A DNA stretch of 64,000 bases from Alistipes provencensis (GTDB lineage: Bacteria > Bacteroidota > Bacteroidia > Bacteroidales > Rikenellaceae), in NCBI RefSeq assembly GCF_900083545.1, contig NZ_LT559262.1, positions 2,017,673 through 2,081,672 on the forward strand, read 5' to 3'. Numbering within the stretch: the first letter of the stretch is position 1; every line of letters starts with the position of its first letter. The notes under the pieces were generated by a model. It saw only the letters and a program-made list of their open reading frames with translations, was not told the origin of the DNA and did no database searches. The position numbers and the translations under genes are program-made. Shown here in pieces: positions 24,162 through 32,414 of this stretch.

Positions 24162-25378
24162 GCGGCTCCTACGCGCTTCATCGGCTCCGGGATGCGGATG
24201 AATGCCGTCCAGCACATCCTCAGCCACAGGGTCAGCAGCAACCACAGGTTAAGCTGCCATCCGTAGAAGAGCTGCATCACCTTCGGCGGGCACAGTATGT
24301 CCACCGGCATCACGACCACGATCACGAAGGTCGCCCAATAGGCGATCCGGTCGGCGAGACGGATTACCCCCCCCCGGCGCATCGTCCAGTACCACATCTG
24401 GTAGCCGATCAGCATAATCACATAGGTATGTCCTTCGCTGGAGTTGCTGAACAGGATGACATAGCCCATCAGCACCGCGAGGCTGGTTATCCGGAAGAAG
24501 GGCAGTTGCCAGTTGCGCCGGTTGGCCAGCACGCCGGCGGCCAATACTGCCAGTACGCCGATCTGGATATACATCCGGTAGGGGAGCAGTCCGAGCGGAC
24601 GCAGATAAAAGACGTTCATCCATGTCCGGGTGCCCGGGTGTTCGGTCAGGGCGCCGACCCACTGTCCGTAGTAATCGGGCAGTTCCGCCAGCGGCATGCT
24701 GACCGCCGGAGCCAGCAGGAACGCAATGCCGATCAGCACGGCATAACCCACGTTGCGCCAGAAATGCGGATAGAACAGCAGCATCGCCAACTGGAAGATG
24801 CCGTATATCTTGGTGAATCCCGAAATCATAATCAGCAGCACGGCCCAGAATCCCTTGTCGCGCTCCAGCAGCGAGTAGGCGAACAGGAACATATAACCCA
24901 CCGCGACGTTGTATTGGAACGACAACTGCGTACAGGCCAGTATCAGGAAGGTGAAAAGGAACGATTTGCATTTCTCCTCGCGGGTGAACTTTCCGGGCAG
25001 GGTGAAGATCGCCGCGAACCACAGCGTGAAGTTGAAGAGGTTCCACGCGATCGGCCCCAGCCATGCGGGCAGGTAGGCGAACGGCGCGAAGAGGATGTTG
25101 AAAAGCGGTCCGTAGAGGAAATAGTCGAGGCGGATGGGGAAACCTGCGGGCGGCCAGTTGGCGCCGTAGGGGGATATCTGCTGCCAGAAGAGTTTCGTCG
25201 ACTCGGCGAAGATCATGAAATTGCGGTGCTTGCCGCGCGTGACTTCCGAGAGCGAAAGCGCCAGCACCAGCAGCAGCCCGATGATGTAGAGGTTGCGGGG
25301 GTTGAGGAAAAACGCCCCGATACGCCGCCAGACGGAACCCTCGGTCCCCGGCCGTGTGTTCAGCATTCCCTGCTCCAT
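24158..25378 (-). CDS. GT87/DUF2029-like membrane glycosyltransferase
   Basis: A 406-residue integral-membrane protein with about ten helices, fitting the GT87 (DUF2029) family of polyprenyl-phosphate mannosyl or hexosyl transferases. The pattern FAESTKLFWQQISPYGANWP with a following YGPLFNILFAPFAYLP is characteristic of the first periplasmic loop. A G9 run (24367-24375, coding strand) encodes part of RRGGVIR near residue 335. It follows the DPM-synthase-like gene by 7 bp, so donor and transferase are probably made together. An alternative start lies four codons downstream. The acceptor is unknown. Confidence 0.8.
   Translation of the reverse strand: MEQGMLNTRPGTEGSVWRRIGAFFLNPRNLYIIGLLLVLALSLSEVTRGKHRNFMIFAESTKLFWQQISPYGANWPPAGFPIRLDYFLYGPLFNILFAPFAYLPAWLGPIAWNLFNFTLWFAAIFTLPGKFTREEKCKSFLFTFLILACTQLSFQYNVAVGYMFLFAYSLLERDKGFWAVLLIMISGFTKIYGIFQLAMLLFYPHFWRNVGYAVLIGIAFLLAPAVSMPLAELPDYYGQWVGALTEHPGTRTWMNVFYLRPLGLLPYRMYIQIGVLAVLAAGVLANRRNWQLPFFRITSLAVLMGYVILFSNSSEGHTYVIMLIGYQMWYWTMRRGGVIRLADRIAYWATFVIVVVMPVDILCPPKVMQLFYGWQLNLWLLLTLWLRMCWTAFIRIPEPMKRVGAA
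24367..24375 (-). repeat. G9 homopolymer in the GT87-like gene (coding strand)
   Basis: Nine C on the plus strand, G9 in the coding strand, within Arg-Gly-Gly-Val codons. It is in frame now; it is the second such run in this glycosyltransferase locus. Confidence 0.6.
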
Positions 25379-25385
25379 CGCCCGC

Positions 25386-26105
25386 TTACTTGCGTTTGCG
25401 GATTTTGCGGAACGGAAGGCCCAGCACGCCGAAGAAGGCTTCGCGGAAGATGCCGCCGCTCATTTTCGACGTTCCCTCGCGGCGCTCGACGAAGATGATC
25501 GACACCTCCTTGAGTTTCATGCCCAGCCGCCATGCCGTGTATTTCATCTCGATCTGGAAACCGTAGCCCTTCATCCGGATGGCGTCGAGGTCGATGGTCT
25601 CCAGCGCCCGCCGCGAGTAGCAGACGAATCCCGCCGTGGCGTCGCGCAGGGGCATGCGCGTGACGATGCGCACATACATCGAGGCGAAGTAGGACATCAG
25701 CAGGCGCGACATCGGCCAGTTGACGACGTTGACGCCCTGCACATAGCGCGAACCCACCACCACGTCGTTGCCTTCGGCGGCGGCTTCGTACAGCCGTACC
25801 AGATCGTCGGGGTTGTGCGAAAAGTCGCAGTCCATCTCGCAGATGTAGTCGAATCCGTTCTCCAGTCCCCAGCGGAATCCCGTGAGGTAGGCCGTTCCGA
25901 GTCCCTGTTTGCCCGAGCGCTCTACGAGGTGAAGCGTCGCGGGGAACTCCTTCTGGCGCTCTTTGACGATTGCGGCGGTGCCGTCGGGCGATCCGTCGTC
26001 GATGACGAGCATTTCGAAAGGTTCGGGGAGTGAGAAGACCTTGTCGATCATCGCCGATATGTTCTCCTTTTCGTTGTAGGTCGGAATGATTACGAGTTTG
26101 CGCAT
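25386..26105 (-). CDS. polyprenol-phosphate hexosyltransferase (DPM1-like GT2)
   Basis: A 239-residue family 2 glycosyltransferase of the dolichol-phosphate mannose synthase type, making a polyprenyl-phosphate sugar from a nucleotide sugar at the cytoplasmic face. The start MRKLVIIPTYNEKENI at 26105 directly opens the Rossmann fold. Key motifs are VIDDGSPDGT (residues about 33-42), CEMDCDFSHNPDDL (DXD) and the RYVQGV and GYGFQIEM blocks. No C-terminal membrane helices are present, as in the short DPM1 form. A -7 box TACCTTTG lies at 26139-26132. It probably supplies the GT87-like enzyme encoded next. Confidence 0.93.
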   Translation of the reverse strand: MRKLVIIPTYNEKENISAMIDKVFSLPEPFEMLVIDDGSPDGTAAIVKERQKEFPATLHLVERSGKQGLGTAYLTGFRWGLENGFDYICEMDCDFSHNPDDLVRLYEAAAEGNDVVVGSRYVQGVNVVNWPMSRLLMSYFASMYVRIVTRMPLRDATAGFVCYSRRALETIDLDAIRMKGYGFQIEMKYTAWRLGMKLKEVSIIFVERREGTSKMSGGIFREAFFGVLGLPFRKIRKRK

Positions 26106-26173
26106 GGTGTGAATCGTGAATAATGAATGTACAAAGGTAAAATTATTTTGCAAAAACGCCGTCGTTTGAACCG

Positions 26174-26854
26174 TTATTTTGTGCGGCGTTTCATCGCCCG
26201 GACCGCCGCTTTGTCGGCGTCCGTGACGCGGTACGACTCGACGATCTTCTGCAGCGACTTGTTGTAGGTCCAATCGTCCAGCGGACATGCCTGCCGCAGC
26301 CAGCGCATCGTCCGTTCGGGAAACCGGATGAAGCAGAGCGACACGGCCCATGCCACGCCCATCCGGGCGTAGTAGCCCTCGTGGCGGATGCCGCCCAGCA
26401 GTCCGAGCAGCGCTTCGAGGTGCTCGGCATCCACGAAATTGCCCAGCGCCATCACCACCGCGAAGCGCAGTTCGTATTCCTTCTCCGCATGGAAATAGGG
26501 CTGGATGAAGTCCCACATCGGAGCCCGTTCGGCGGCTTTGAGCCGCCAGCAGAAGCAGTCGCAGACGGCCCAGTTGTCGATCTTCGGGACGAAACGCGCC
26601 ACATGTTCCAGTTTCTCCCCGGGCGTGCACTTGGCATAGCCGATGACCAGTCCCTGCAACATCCGCTCTTCGTAATAAAGCAGGTCGTCCGCGGCGAGGA
26701 ACGTGCGCCAGTCGCCCCGGGCGATCTGGCGGGCGATGCCGCGCAGCAGCGGCAGGCGGATGCCGATGATGTTCCCGATGCCCGGCACCAGCGCGGCGTG
26801 GAAGTCGCGGTAGCCGGGGTCGGCCATTTCCAGTAATTGTTCGCGGAGGGTCAT
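26174..26854 (-). CDS. DNA alkylation repair protein (AlkD-like)
   Basis: A 226-residue all-helical HEAT-repeat protein of the AlkC/AlkD glycosylase family, which removes alkylated purines. Signs are the N-terminal LVPGIGNIIGIRLPLLRGIA, the DNW motif in KIDNWAVCDCF and KYN-like WTYNKSLQKIVES near the end. The length fits AlkD. It is transcribed toward the DPM-like gene with about 70 bp between. Bacteroidales members often lack tested activity, so the enzymatic role is inferred from the family. Confidence 0.88.
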   Translation of the reverse strand: MTLREQLLEMADPGYRDFHAALVPGIGNIIGIRLPLLRGIARQIARGDWRTFLAADDLLYYEERMLQGLVIGYAKCTPGEKLEHVARFVPKIDNWAVCDCFCWRLKAAERAPMWDFIQPYFHAEKEYELRFAVVMALGNFVDAEHLEALLGLLGGIRHEGYYARMGVAWAVSLCFIRFPERTMRWLRQACPLDDWTYNKSLQKIVESYRVTDADKAAVRAMKRRTK

Positions 26855-26970
26855 CGTGTGCGGATTTTATGCGTGGGGTCGTGCCGTCTGCCGGCGGTCA
26901 GGACGGACAAAAGTACGCTTTTTTCACGGATCGCCCCAACGTTTCGCATAAAAAGGTTATCTTTGCGGAT

Positions 26971-27411
26971 ATGGAACTCAATGTGATACAGGTGCGCGAA
27001 GTCACCGGTCCGCTGCTCGACGCGTTTGCGCGGCTGATGCCGCAGCTTGCGCCGCAGCTCGCGGCTCCCCCGGCCGCACGGCTGCGGGAGATCGTGGCGT
27101 CCCCCGGGACGGCGCTTTTCGCCGCGGAGGGTGGAGGCCGCATTTGGGGGTTGCTGACCCTCGTGTGGTACGATGTGGCGTCGGGCCGCAAGGCGTGGAT
27201 CGAGGATGTGGTGGTCGACGCCGAAGCCCGCGGAACGGGGGCGGGGCGTGCGCTCGTGGCCGCCGCGCTGGAGCATGCCGGGGCCATCGGAGCGGGGAAG
27301 GTCCTGCTGACCTCCAACCCTGCGCGGGAAGCCGCGCGGGCGCTCTACCGTAAAATGGGATTCGAAGAGGCCGCAACGACGGTCTTTGCTATTAAAACAG
27401 ATGCGAAATGA
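26971..27411 (+). CDS. GNAT-family N-acetyltransferase
   Basis: A 146-residue acetyl-CoA-dependent transferase. The start at 26971 (MELNVIQVREVT) is used because the -7 box TATCTTTG (26958-26965) lies inside the longer frame. The acetyl-CoA site reads ARGTGAGRALVAAALEHA (motif A, residues about 85-102), and LYRKMGFEEA closes the fold. The substrate is unknown. It overlaps the AsmA-like gene by 4 bp. The ATG is just 5 bp past the -7 box, so the message may be leaderless or nearly so. Confidence 0.9.
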   Translation: MELNVIQVREVTGPLLDAFARLMPQLAPQLAAPPAARLREIVASPGTALFAAEGGGRIWGLLTLVWYDVASGRKAWIEDVVVDAEARGTGAGRALVAAALEHAGAIGAGKVLLTSNPAREAARALYRKMGFEEAATTVFAIKTDAK

Positions 27412-30071
27412 AGAAGTTCGTAAAGATCGCGGCCATCGTGGTGGCCGCCATTCTGGCGATTGCCCTGATCGCGCCGATCGCGCTGCGGGGTAAGATCGCC
27501 GACATCGTGAAGCGCGAGGCCAATGAGATGCTCGCGGCGAAGCTCGATTTCGAGAAACTCGACATCAGCCTCCTGCGCCATTTCCCGAACGCTTCGCTGG
27601 AGTTGAAGGGGCTCACCTTGGTGGGCGTGGACCGTTTCGAGGGCGACACGATCGTCGCCGCGCAGCGGATTTCGGTGGTCGTCAACCTGATGTCGCTTTT
27701 CGGCGACAGCGGGTTCGAGGTGACGAAGGTAATCCTCTCGTCGCCGGCCGTGCATGCGCACAAGCTCGCCGACGGAGCCGTCAACTGGGACGTGATGAAG
27801 CCTTCGGACGATGCTGCGGAGGAGACGCCTGCCGAGGAGCCGGCCGAACCCTCGTCGTTCCGCCTCTCGGTGCGCGATTTCCGGATTTCGGACGCCGCGA
27901 TCCGCTATGAGGACGATTCGACGAACATGCGCTTTTCGACCGCGCCCCTCTCGCTGCGCCTGCAGGGGAACATGTCGGCCGAACGCACCGACCTCGATCT
28001 GCGGCTCACGGCGCAGGAAATGCGCTTCGTTTCGGGCGGCATTCCGCTGCTGAGCGGCGCCGAGGCGGAACTCGTCGCCGTGATCGATGCCGATTTGGCG
28101 AACAACCGCTTCACCTTCTCGCGCAACACGCTGCGGCTGAATGCCATTGAGGTGGGACTCGACGGATGGGTCGAACTGGGCGACGATGCCGTGGCCATGG
28201 ACCTTACGGCAGGCTGCGACAAGGTGCAGTTCAAGGACGTGCTGTCGCTCATCCCGGCGTTCTACACCCGGGAATTCAAGAACCTCACGGCGGGCGGCGA
28301 GCTGTCGATGGCGCTCTGGGCCAAGGGCGAGATGCGCGGCTCGGCGCTTCCGGCCTTCGAACTGAAAACCGAGGTTCGCGACGGCAGTTTCCAATACTCC
28401 TCGCTGCCCAAGGCCGTGACCGGCATCAACATCGCCGCCAAGGTTGCAAATCCCGGGGGCGTGATGGACAAGACGGTCATCGACCTGTCGAAATTCGGTC
28501 TTAAGATGGCCGGGAACTCCGTTTCGGCGACTTTCTACGCCACGAATCTCGTCAGCGATCCCGTATTCCGCGCTGCGGCTGCCGGGCGTGTCGACCTGGG
28601 AGCCGTGAAGGAGGTCTACCCCTTGGAGAAGGGCGTCGAACTGGGCGGTCAGATCGCTGCGGACCTGAAAGTGTCGGGCCGCATGTCCGATATCGAGAAG
28701 GCGCGCTATGAGAAGCTCGGTGCGCAGGGAACCTTCACTGTCGAGGAGTTGGGGCTGACGCTTCCGAACCTTCCGGCGGTGCACATCCGCCGCGCTGCGG
28801 CCACCATCACACCCGCCGCGATGACCCTCGGCGAATTCGGGGTGACGGTCGGCAGGAGCGACCTCTCGGCCAACGGCCAGTTGACCAACTACATCGGTTA
28901 CCTGCTGCGGGGCGATATGCTTTCGGGACGCCTTTACGTCAAATCCGAACTGCTCGATCTGAACGAGATCATGGACGCCATGCCCGCTACGGACGAGGCG
29001 GCTGAGGCCGAGGACACTCCTGCCGAGCCGACGCAGGCCGTTGAGGTTCCGCGCAACCTGAACCTCTCGCTCAACACCGACCTGCGTAAAGTGCTCTTCG
29101 GGAAGATGACCGTCAGCGACATTTCGGGCGAAATGGGAATTTCCGGCGGTGCGCTGTCGCTCAACCGGCTGGGGCTGGGTATTTTCGGCGGCAAGGCTAC
29201 CGCTTCGGGCAGTTACTCGACGGCGGCCGATCCGGCGAAACCCGCGCTGAAACTCAACGCCAACATCGCGGGCGCTTCGTTCCAGCGGAGTTTCGAGGAG
29301 CTGGAGATGGTGCAGAAACTCGTGCCGATTTTCGCCAAGACCGGCGGCGACTATTCGCTGGCGCTCGATATGCATACGCTGCTCGACTCTCAGATGTCGC
29401 CCGACCTGCAGACCCTCACCGCCACGGGCGAGATCAGGTCGGCCAATATCCACGTTCAGAACATCGAGGCGTTCGACGCGCTGGCCAAGGCGCTGAACAA
29501 CGACGATTTGCGGAAGATCGAGGCCAAGGACGTCACGATCCGTTTCGCCATCAGGGACGGCCGCATCACCACGCAGCCCTTCGACCTGAAGCTGGGCAAT
29601 GTCGGCATCAACCTTTCGGGCTCCACGGGCCTCGACCAGACCATCGACTACACGGCCAAGGTGGCCATCCCGGGCGGCAAGACCCTGCAGTCGATCGGCG
29701 TGGGCATCGGCGGCACGTTCTCCTCGCCCAAGATCACGCTCGGCGTGAAGGAGGCGGCAGAGGAGGCGGTGAAGAACATCGTCGACGAACAGATCCAGAA
29801 ACTCACCGGCAGCGAGTCGCTCTCGGAGGAGATTCAGAAGCAGGCCGAGAACCTCCGTGCGGAGGCCAAACGGGCCGGGGAGAAACTCGTCGAAGCGGCT
29901 GAAAAACAGCGGACGAAACTTGTCGAGGAGGCTTCGAAGAAGGGCGCCTTGGCCAAACTCGCCGCCGAAAAAGCCGGAGACAAACTAGTGCAGGAGGCCG
30001 GGAAACAGGCCGCGAACCTCGAAGCCGAGGCCGAGCGGCAGATCGAAAAACTCACGGCGAAAAAGGAATAA
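27408..30071 (+). CDS. AsmA-family protein
   Basis: An 887-residue protein with one N-terminal membrane anchor (residues about 5-27) and a very long periplasmic beta-rich region of AsmA/TamB style, proposed in other bacteria to shape outer-membrane lipid traffic. The N-terminal block MKREANEMLAAKLDFEKL-like region (residues 35-60) and the AsmA C-terminal region near 590-760 (SGSTGLDQTIDYTAKVAIPG) are visible. The last 110 residues are charged alpha-helix rich in Lys, Glu and Ala, a probable coiled coil. It starts inside the acetyltransferase stop region and is followed by LysO after 5 bp. Confidence 0.88.
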   Translation: MKKFVKIAAIVVAAILAIALIAPIALRGKIADIVKREANEMLAAKLDFEKLDISLLRHFPNASLELKGLTLVGVDRFEGDTIVAAQRISVVVNLMSLFGDSGFEVTKVILSSPAVHAHKLADGAVNWDVMKPSDDAAEETPAEEPAEPSSFRLSVRDFRISDAAIRYEDDSTNMRFSTAPLSLRLQGNMSAERTDLDLRLTAQEMRFVSGGIPLLSGAEAELVAVIDADLANNRFTFSRNTLRLNAIEVGLDGWVELGDDAVAMDLTAGCDKVQFKDVLSLIPAFYTREFKNLTAGGELSMALWAKGEMRGSALPAFELKTEVRDGSFQYSSLPKAVTGINIAAKVANPGGVMDKTVIDLSKFGLKMAGNSVSATFYATNLVSDPVFRAAAAGRVDLGAVKEVYPLEKGVELGGQIAADLKVSGRMSDIEKARYEKLGAQGTFTVEELGLTLPNLPAVHIRRAAATITPAAMTLGEFGVTVGRSDLSANGQLTNYIGYLLRGDMLSGRLYVKSELLDLNEIMDAMPATDEAAEAEDTPAEPTQAVEVPRNLNLSLNTDLRKVLFGKMTVSDISGEMGISGGALSLNRLGLGIFGGKATASGSYSTAADPAKPALKLNANIAGASFQRSFEELEMVQKLVPIFAKTGGDYSLALDMHTLLDSQMSPDLQTLTATGEIRSANIHVQNIEAFDALAKALNNDDLRKIEAKDVTIRFAIRDGRITTQPFDLKLGNVGINLSGSTGLDQTIDYTAKVAIPGGKTLQSIGVGIGGTFSSPKITLGVKEAAEEAVKNIVDEQIQKLTGSESLSEEIQKQAENLRAEAKRAGEKLVEAAEKQRTKLVEEASKKGALAKLAAEKAGDKLVQEAGKQAANLEAEAERQIEKLTAKKE

Positions 30072-30076
30072 CCGAA

Positions 30077-30994
30077 ATGCTCGTAATTTTTGCCGTCATC
30101 ATCGGAGGCATTGTGACGGGGCGTCTGCTTATCAGCCGGCGCCTCGCCTTTGTACAACGTCTTATCACCGTCATCATCTGGGCCCTGTTGTTTCTGCTGG
30201 GCGTCGAGGTGGGCGGCGACCCTGCGGTCGTGGGCTCGCTGGCGACGCTCGGCGGGGCGGCGCTGGCGATCTTCGCCCTCTCCGTCGCGGGGAGTATTTT
30301 GGCGGCGTGGCTGTTGTGGCGGCGTATCCGCGGATGCGCCGTGCCCGGGGATGACGGGGAGGCCGATGTTGACGCTCCGGTCTCTACATGGACGGCCCTT
30401 TGCGGCAGTCTTGTGATCGTCGCCTTTTTCGTCGTAGGATGTATCGTGGGACTTTTCGCGCCGCTCGATATGGCCGGGTCGCGGGTCAGCACCTATGTGC
30501 TCTATGCGCTGATGTTCTGCGTCGGCGTGACGCTGGGCAATGACCGCACGCTGGCCGGACGGGTCCGGCGGCTCGATCCGCGGCTGGCGCTGCTGCCCGT
30601 CGCCACGGCCGTCGGAACGCTGGCAGGGGCCGCTCTCGCGGCTCCGCTGCTCGCTCAGTGGTCGCTGACCGATTCGCTGGCCGTGGGTGCGGGGTTCGGC
30701 TACTATTCGCTGTCGAGCATCTTCATCGCCGATTTTCGGGGGCCCGAGTTGGCGACGATCGCCCTGTTGTGCAACGTCATGCGCGAGTTGTTCACCCTGC
30801 TGGCCGCGCCGCTCGTGGCCCGCTGGTGCGGGCCGCTGGCCGCCGTGTCGATCGGCGGTGCGACGACGTTCGACACGACGCTCCCGATCATCACGCAGGC
30901 GGCGGGGCGCCCCTATGCCGTGGTGTCGGTCTTCCACGGCTGCGTGCTCGATTTCAGCGTCCCGTTTCTGGTGACGTTCTTCTGTAGTGTCTGA
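30077..30994 (+). CDS. LysO-family lysine exporter
   Basis: A 305-residue inner-membrane protein with about eight helices, matching the LysO (DUF340) family, which in E. coli exports lysine and thialysine. Family features are the N-terminal VIIGGIVTGRLLISRR, the central YVLYALMFCVGVTLGND and the C-terminal STTFDTTLP-like TTFDTTLPII, then HGCVLDFSVPFLVTFF. It starts 5 bp after the AsmA-like gene, and its stop codon touches a perfect terminator hairpin. The substrate is inferred from the family. Confidence 0.9.
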   Translation: MLVIFAVIIGGIVTGRLLISRRLAFVQRLITVIIWALLFLLGVEVGGDPAVVGSLATLGGAALAIFALSVAGSILAAWLLWRRIRGCAVPGDDGEADVDAPVSTWTALCGSLVIVAFFVVGCIVGLFAPLDMAGSRVSTYVLYALMFCVGVTLGNDRTLAGRVRRLDPRLALLPVATAVGTLAGAALAAPLLAQWSLTDSLAVGAGFGYYSLSSIFIADFRGPELATIALLCNVMRELFTLLAAPLVARWCGPLAAVSIGGATTFDTTLPIITQAAGRPYAVVSVFHGCVLDFSVPFLVTFFCSV

Positions 30995-31027
30995 AAAAAT
31001 GAGCGTCCCGCGGGACGCTCATTTTTT
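30994..31027. terminator. perfect-palindrome terminator between convergent genes
   Basis: A 34-bp perfect palindrome with an A6 and T6 edge and a GAGCGTCCCG/CGGGACGCTC core. It overlaps the stop codons of lysO-like and of the winged-helix regulator. Confidence 0.9.
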
Positions 31028-31303
31028 TATGTAGGATTGCAGGGCTTCGACGTATTCGGCGAAGGCGTCGCGCCCGGCCGCGGTGATGCGGCACACCGTG
31101 CAGGGCATCTTTCCCCGAAAGGTCTTTTCGACCTCGATGTAGCCGGCCTTTGCCAATTTGTCCAACTGCACCGAGAGGTTTCCTGCCGTGGCTCCGGTCT
31201 GCTGCCGGATAAAGACGAAGTCGGCGCTCTCGACCCCGATCAGGATCGAGACGACGGCCAGCCTCAGCTCGGAGTGCAGCAGGGGATTCAGTTCCTTGAA
31301 CAT
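31019..31303 (-). CDS. winged-helix transcriptional regulator
   Basis: A 94-residue DNA-binding protein. The wHTH fills the whole chain: LNPLLHSELRLAVVSIL, recognition region GATAGNLSVQLDKLAKAGYI, and wing VEKTFRGKMPCTVCRIT. Size and pattern resemble the MarR/ArsR-like proteins that in Bacteroidetes are encoded with small 2TM and multi-pass membrane proteins. It is the last gene of a three-gene operon (4 bp gap). The palindrome in the operon promoter (32202-32216) is a candidate operator, so it probably controls its own operon. Confidence 0.88.
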   Translation of the reverse strand: MFKELNPLLHSELRLAVVSILIGVESADFVFIRQQTGATAGNLSVQLDKLAKAGYIEVEKTFRGKMPCTVCRITAAGRDAFAEYVEALQSYIKK

Positions 31304-31307
31304 CGCG

Positions 31308-31898
31308 TTATCGTTGCGGGTGGTTCGACGTATGGTTGAGGATATGGCCCGGGACGATCATCATCACTACGAATCCTGCAATGAAGAGCAACGGCTGCCA
31401 CATGTTGCCGGCAAGCAGCGTGCACGGGGCGAGGATGATGGCCGCGATGCCTCCGACGATGGTGGGCGTGAAGCGGATGATGAGTCCCGTGACGGCGGTC
31501 CCCATGCCCATGATGAGCAGGATGATGAAGAGTATCGGCAGACGCATGGGCGTGAAGAGCGTCAGCAGGCTGACGAAGAGGGCTGTGGACCCCATGACGA
31601 ACCAGACGCTTCCGATCACGCGGTCGACGAACGTGCGGGCCTCGCCTTCGGTGCGTTTTCCGCGTGTGAGCCCCATCAGCAGCCATCCCAGCACGGGCAG
31701 CAGCAGCCACAGGTAGTTCCAGCGCGGGTCCTGAAAATAGGCGACGGCACCCCAGACGACGAGTGTCGTCAGGACGGTGGCATAGCCCCACGCCAGCAGC
31801 GGACGTCCCGAGTTGCGGGCGATGCGGCTGCGGGTATTTTCGATCATGCGGCCGATGAGTTCCAGACTCTCGGCGGCCTCCATTTTACGGTCTTCCAT
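31308..31898 (-). CDS. hypothetical multi-pass membrane protein
   Basis: A 196-residue protein with five to six membrane helices. The N-terminal 30 residues (MEDRKMEAAESLELIGRMIE) are a soluble amphipathic helix, then hydrophobic segments at about 32-52, 60-76, 95-118, 122-145 and 148-185. I do not recognise a named family. It sits between a 2TM protein gene (12 bp) and a winged-helix regulator gene (4 bp), so it belongs to a small membrane-stress or sensing-type module, a guess from context. Starts at 31898 and 31883 are both possible. Confidence 0.75.
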   Translation of the reverse strand: MEDRKMEAAESLELIGRMIENTRSRIARNSGRPLLAWGYATVLTTLVVWGAVAYFQDPRWNYLWLLLPVLGWLLMGLTRGKRTEGEARTFVDRVIGSVWFVMGSTALFVSLLTLFTPMRLPILFIILLIMGMGTAVTGLIIRFTPTIVGGIAAIILAPCTLLAGNMWQPLLFIAGFVVMMIVPGHILNHTSNHPQR

Positions 31899-31910
31899 GG
31901 GTATGAGTTT

Positions 31911-32144
31911 TTAATGGTTGCGGTAATCGTTCTCGTCGTCCCAATCGAACAGATAATGGACGAGTGAGAGCAGGATGCTCAGTCCCCATCCGGCAATGAC
32001 CCAGACCACCCACCAGTAGTGGGGCGAGGTGTACCAGTTGACGAAGGCTAAGAAGCCGCAGACCGCGACGTAATTCGTGATGCGGCGGCTGAACCGGCGC
32101 GCGAAAAGGCGGCGTTTGTCGGTGTTGGGGGAGGTGATTTCCAT
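31911..32144 (-). CDS. 2TM-domain small membrane protein
   Basis: A 77-residue protein with two close membrane helices (residues about 24-40 and 45-66) separated by TSPHYWW, a pattern of the bacterial 2TM domain. The tail is acidic (DWDDENDY). These domains are often encoded beside LytTR or winged-helix regulators. It is the first gene of the operon; the promoter lies 45 bp upstream. The function is unknown. Confidence 0.85.
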   Translation of the reverse strand: MEITSPNTDKRRLFARRFSRRITNYVAVCGFLAFVNWYTSPHYWWVVWVIAGWGLSILLSLVHYLFDWDDENDYRNH

Positions 32145-32188
32145 CGTTTTCGGTTTTGCGGGCCGGAGCCCCGTTCATAAATCTATTG

Positions 32189-32220
32189 CAAATATAAAGT
32201 AGTTTATATAATAAACCAAA
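32189..32220 (-). promoter_or_regulatory. promoter of the 2TM/regulator operon with palindrome in the spacer
   Basis: On the minus strand TTTG (32220-32217), 20 bp, TATATTTG (32196-32189). The spacer contains GTTTAT-ATA-ATAAAC (32202-32216), a 15-bp palindrome filling the space between the two promoter boxes, where bound protein would block RNA polymerase. Confidence 0.7.
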
Positions 32221-32414
32221 TTTCAAGCCGGAAATTTTTCAAAAAATCGGATACCTATTTATAAAGCAGCGGGATTCCGGCAGGATGCCGTATTTTGACC
32301 GGCGATTGCAATTTTTGATCGAGTTGGCTGCTGATAGTTTATTTTATCGATTAAGTACGCTCTAATTCCGGCGAAAAAATGCTAAATTTGCAAAAACCTG
32401 AACGAAAACCTGCT

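Noticed and set aside
25386..26630. Longer version of the DPM1-like gene reaching into the AlkD-like gene
   Set aside because: The N-terminal extension is antisense to AlkD; the true start at 26105 opens the Rossmann fold and has its own -7 box.
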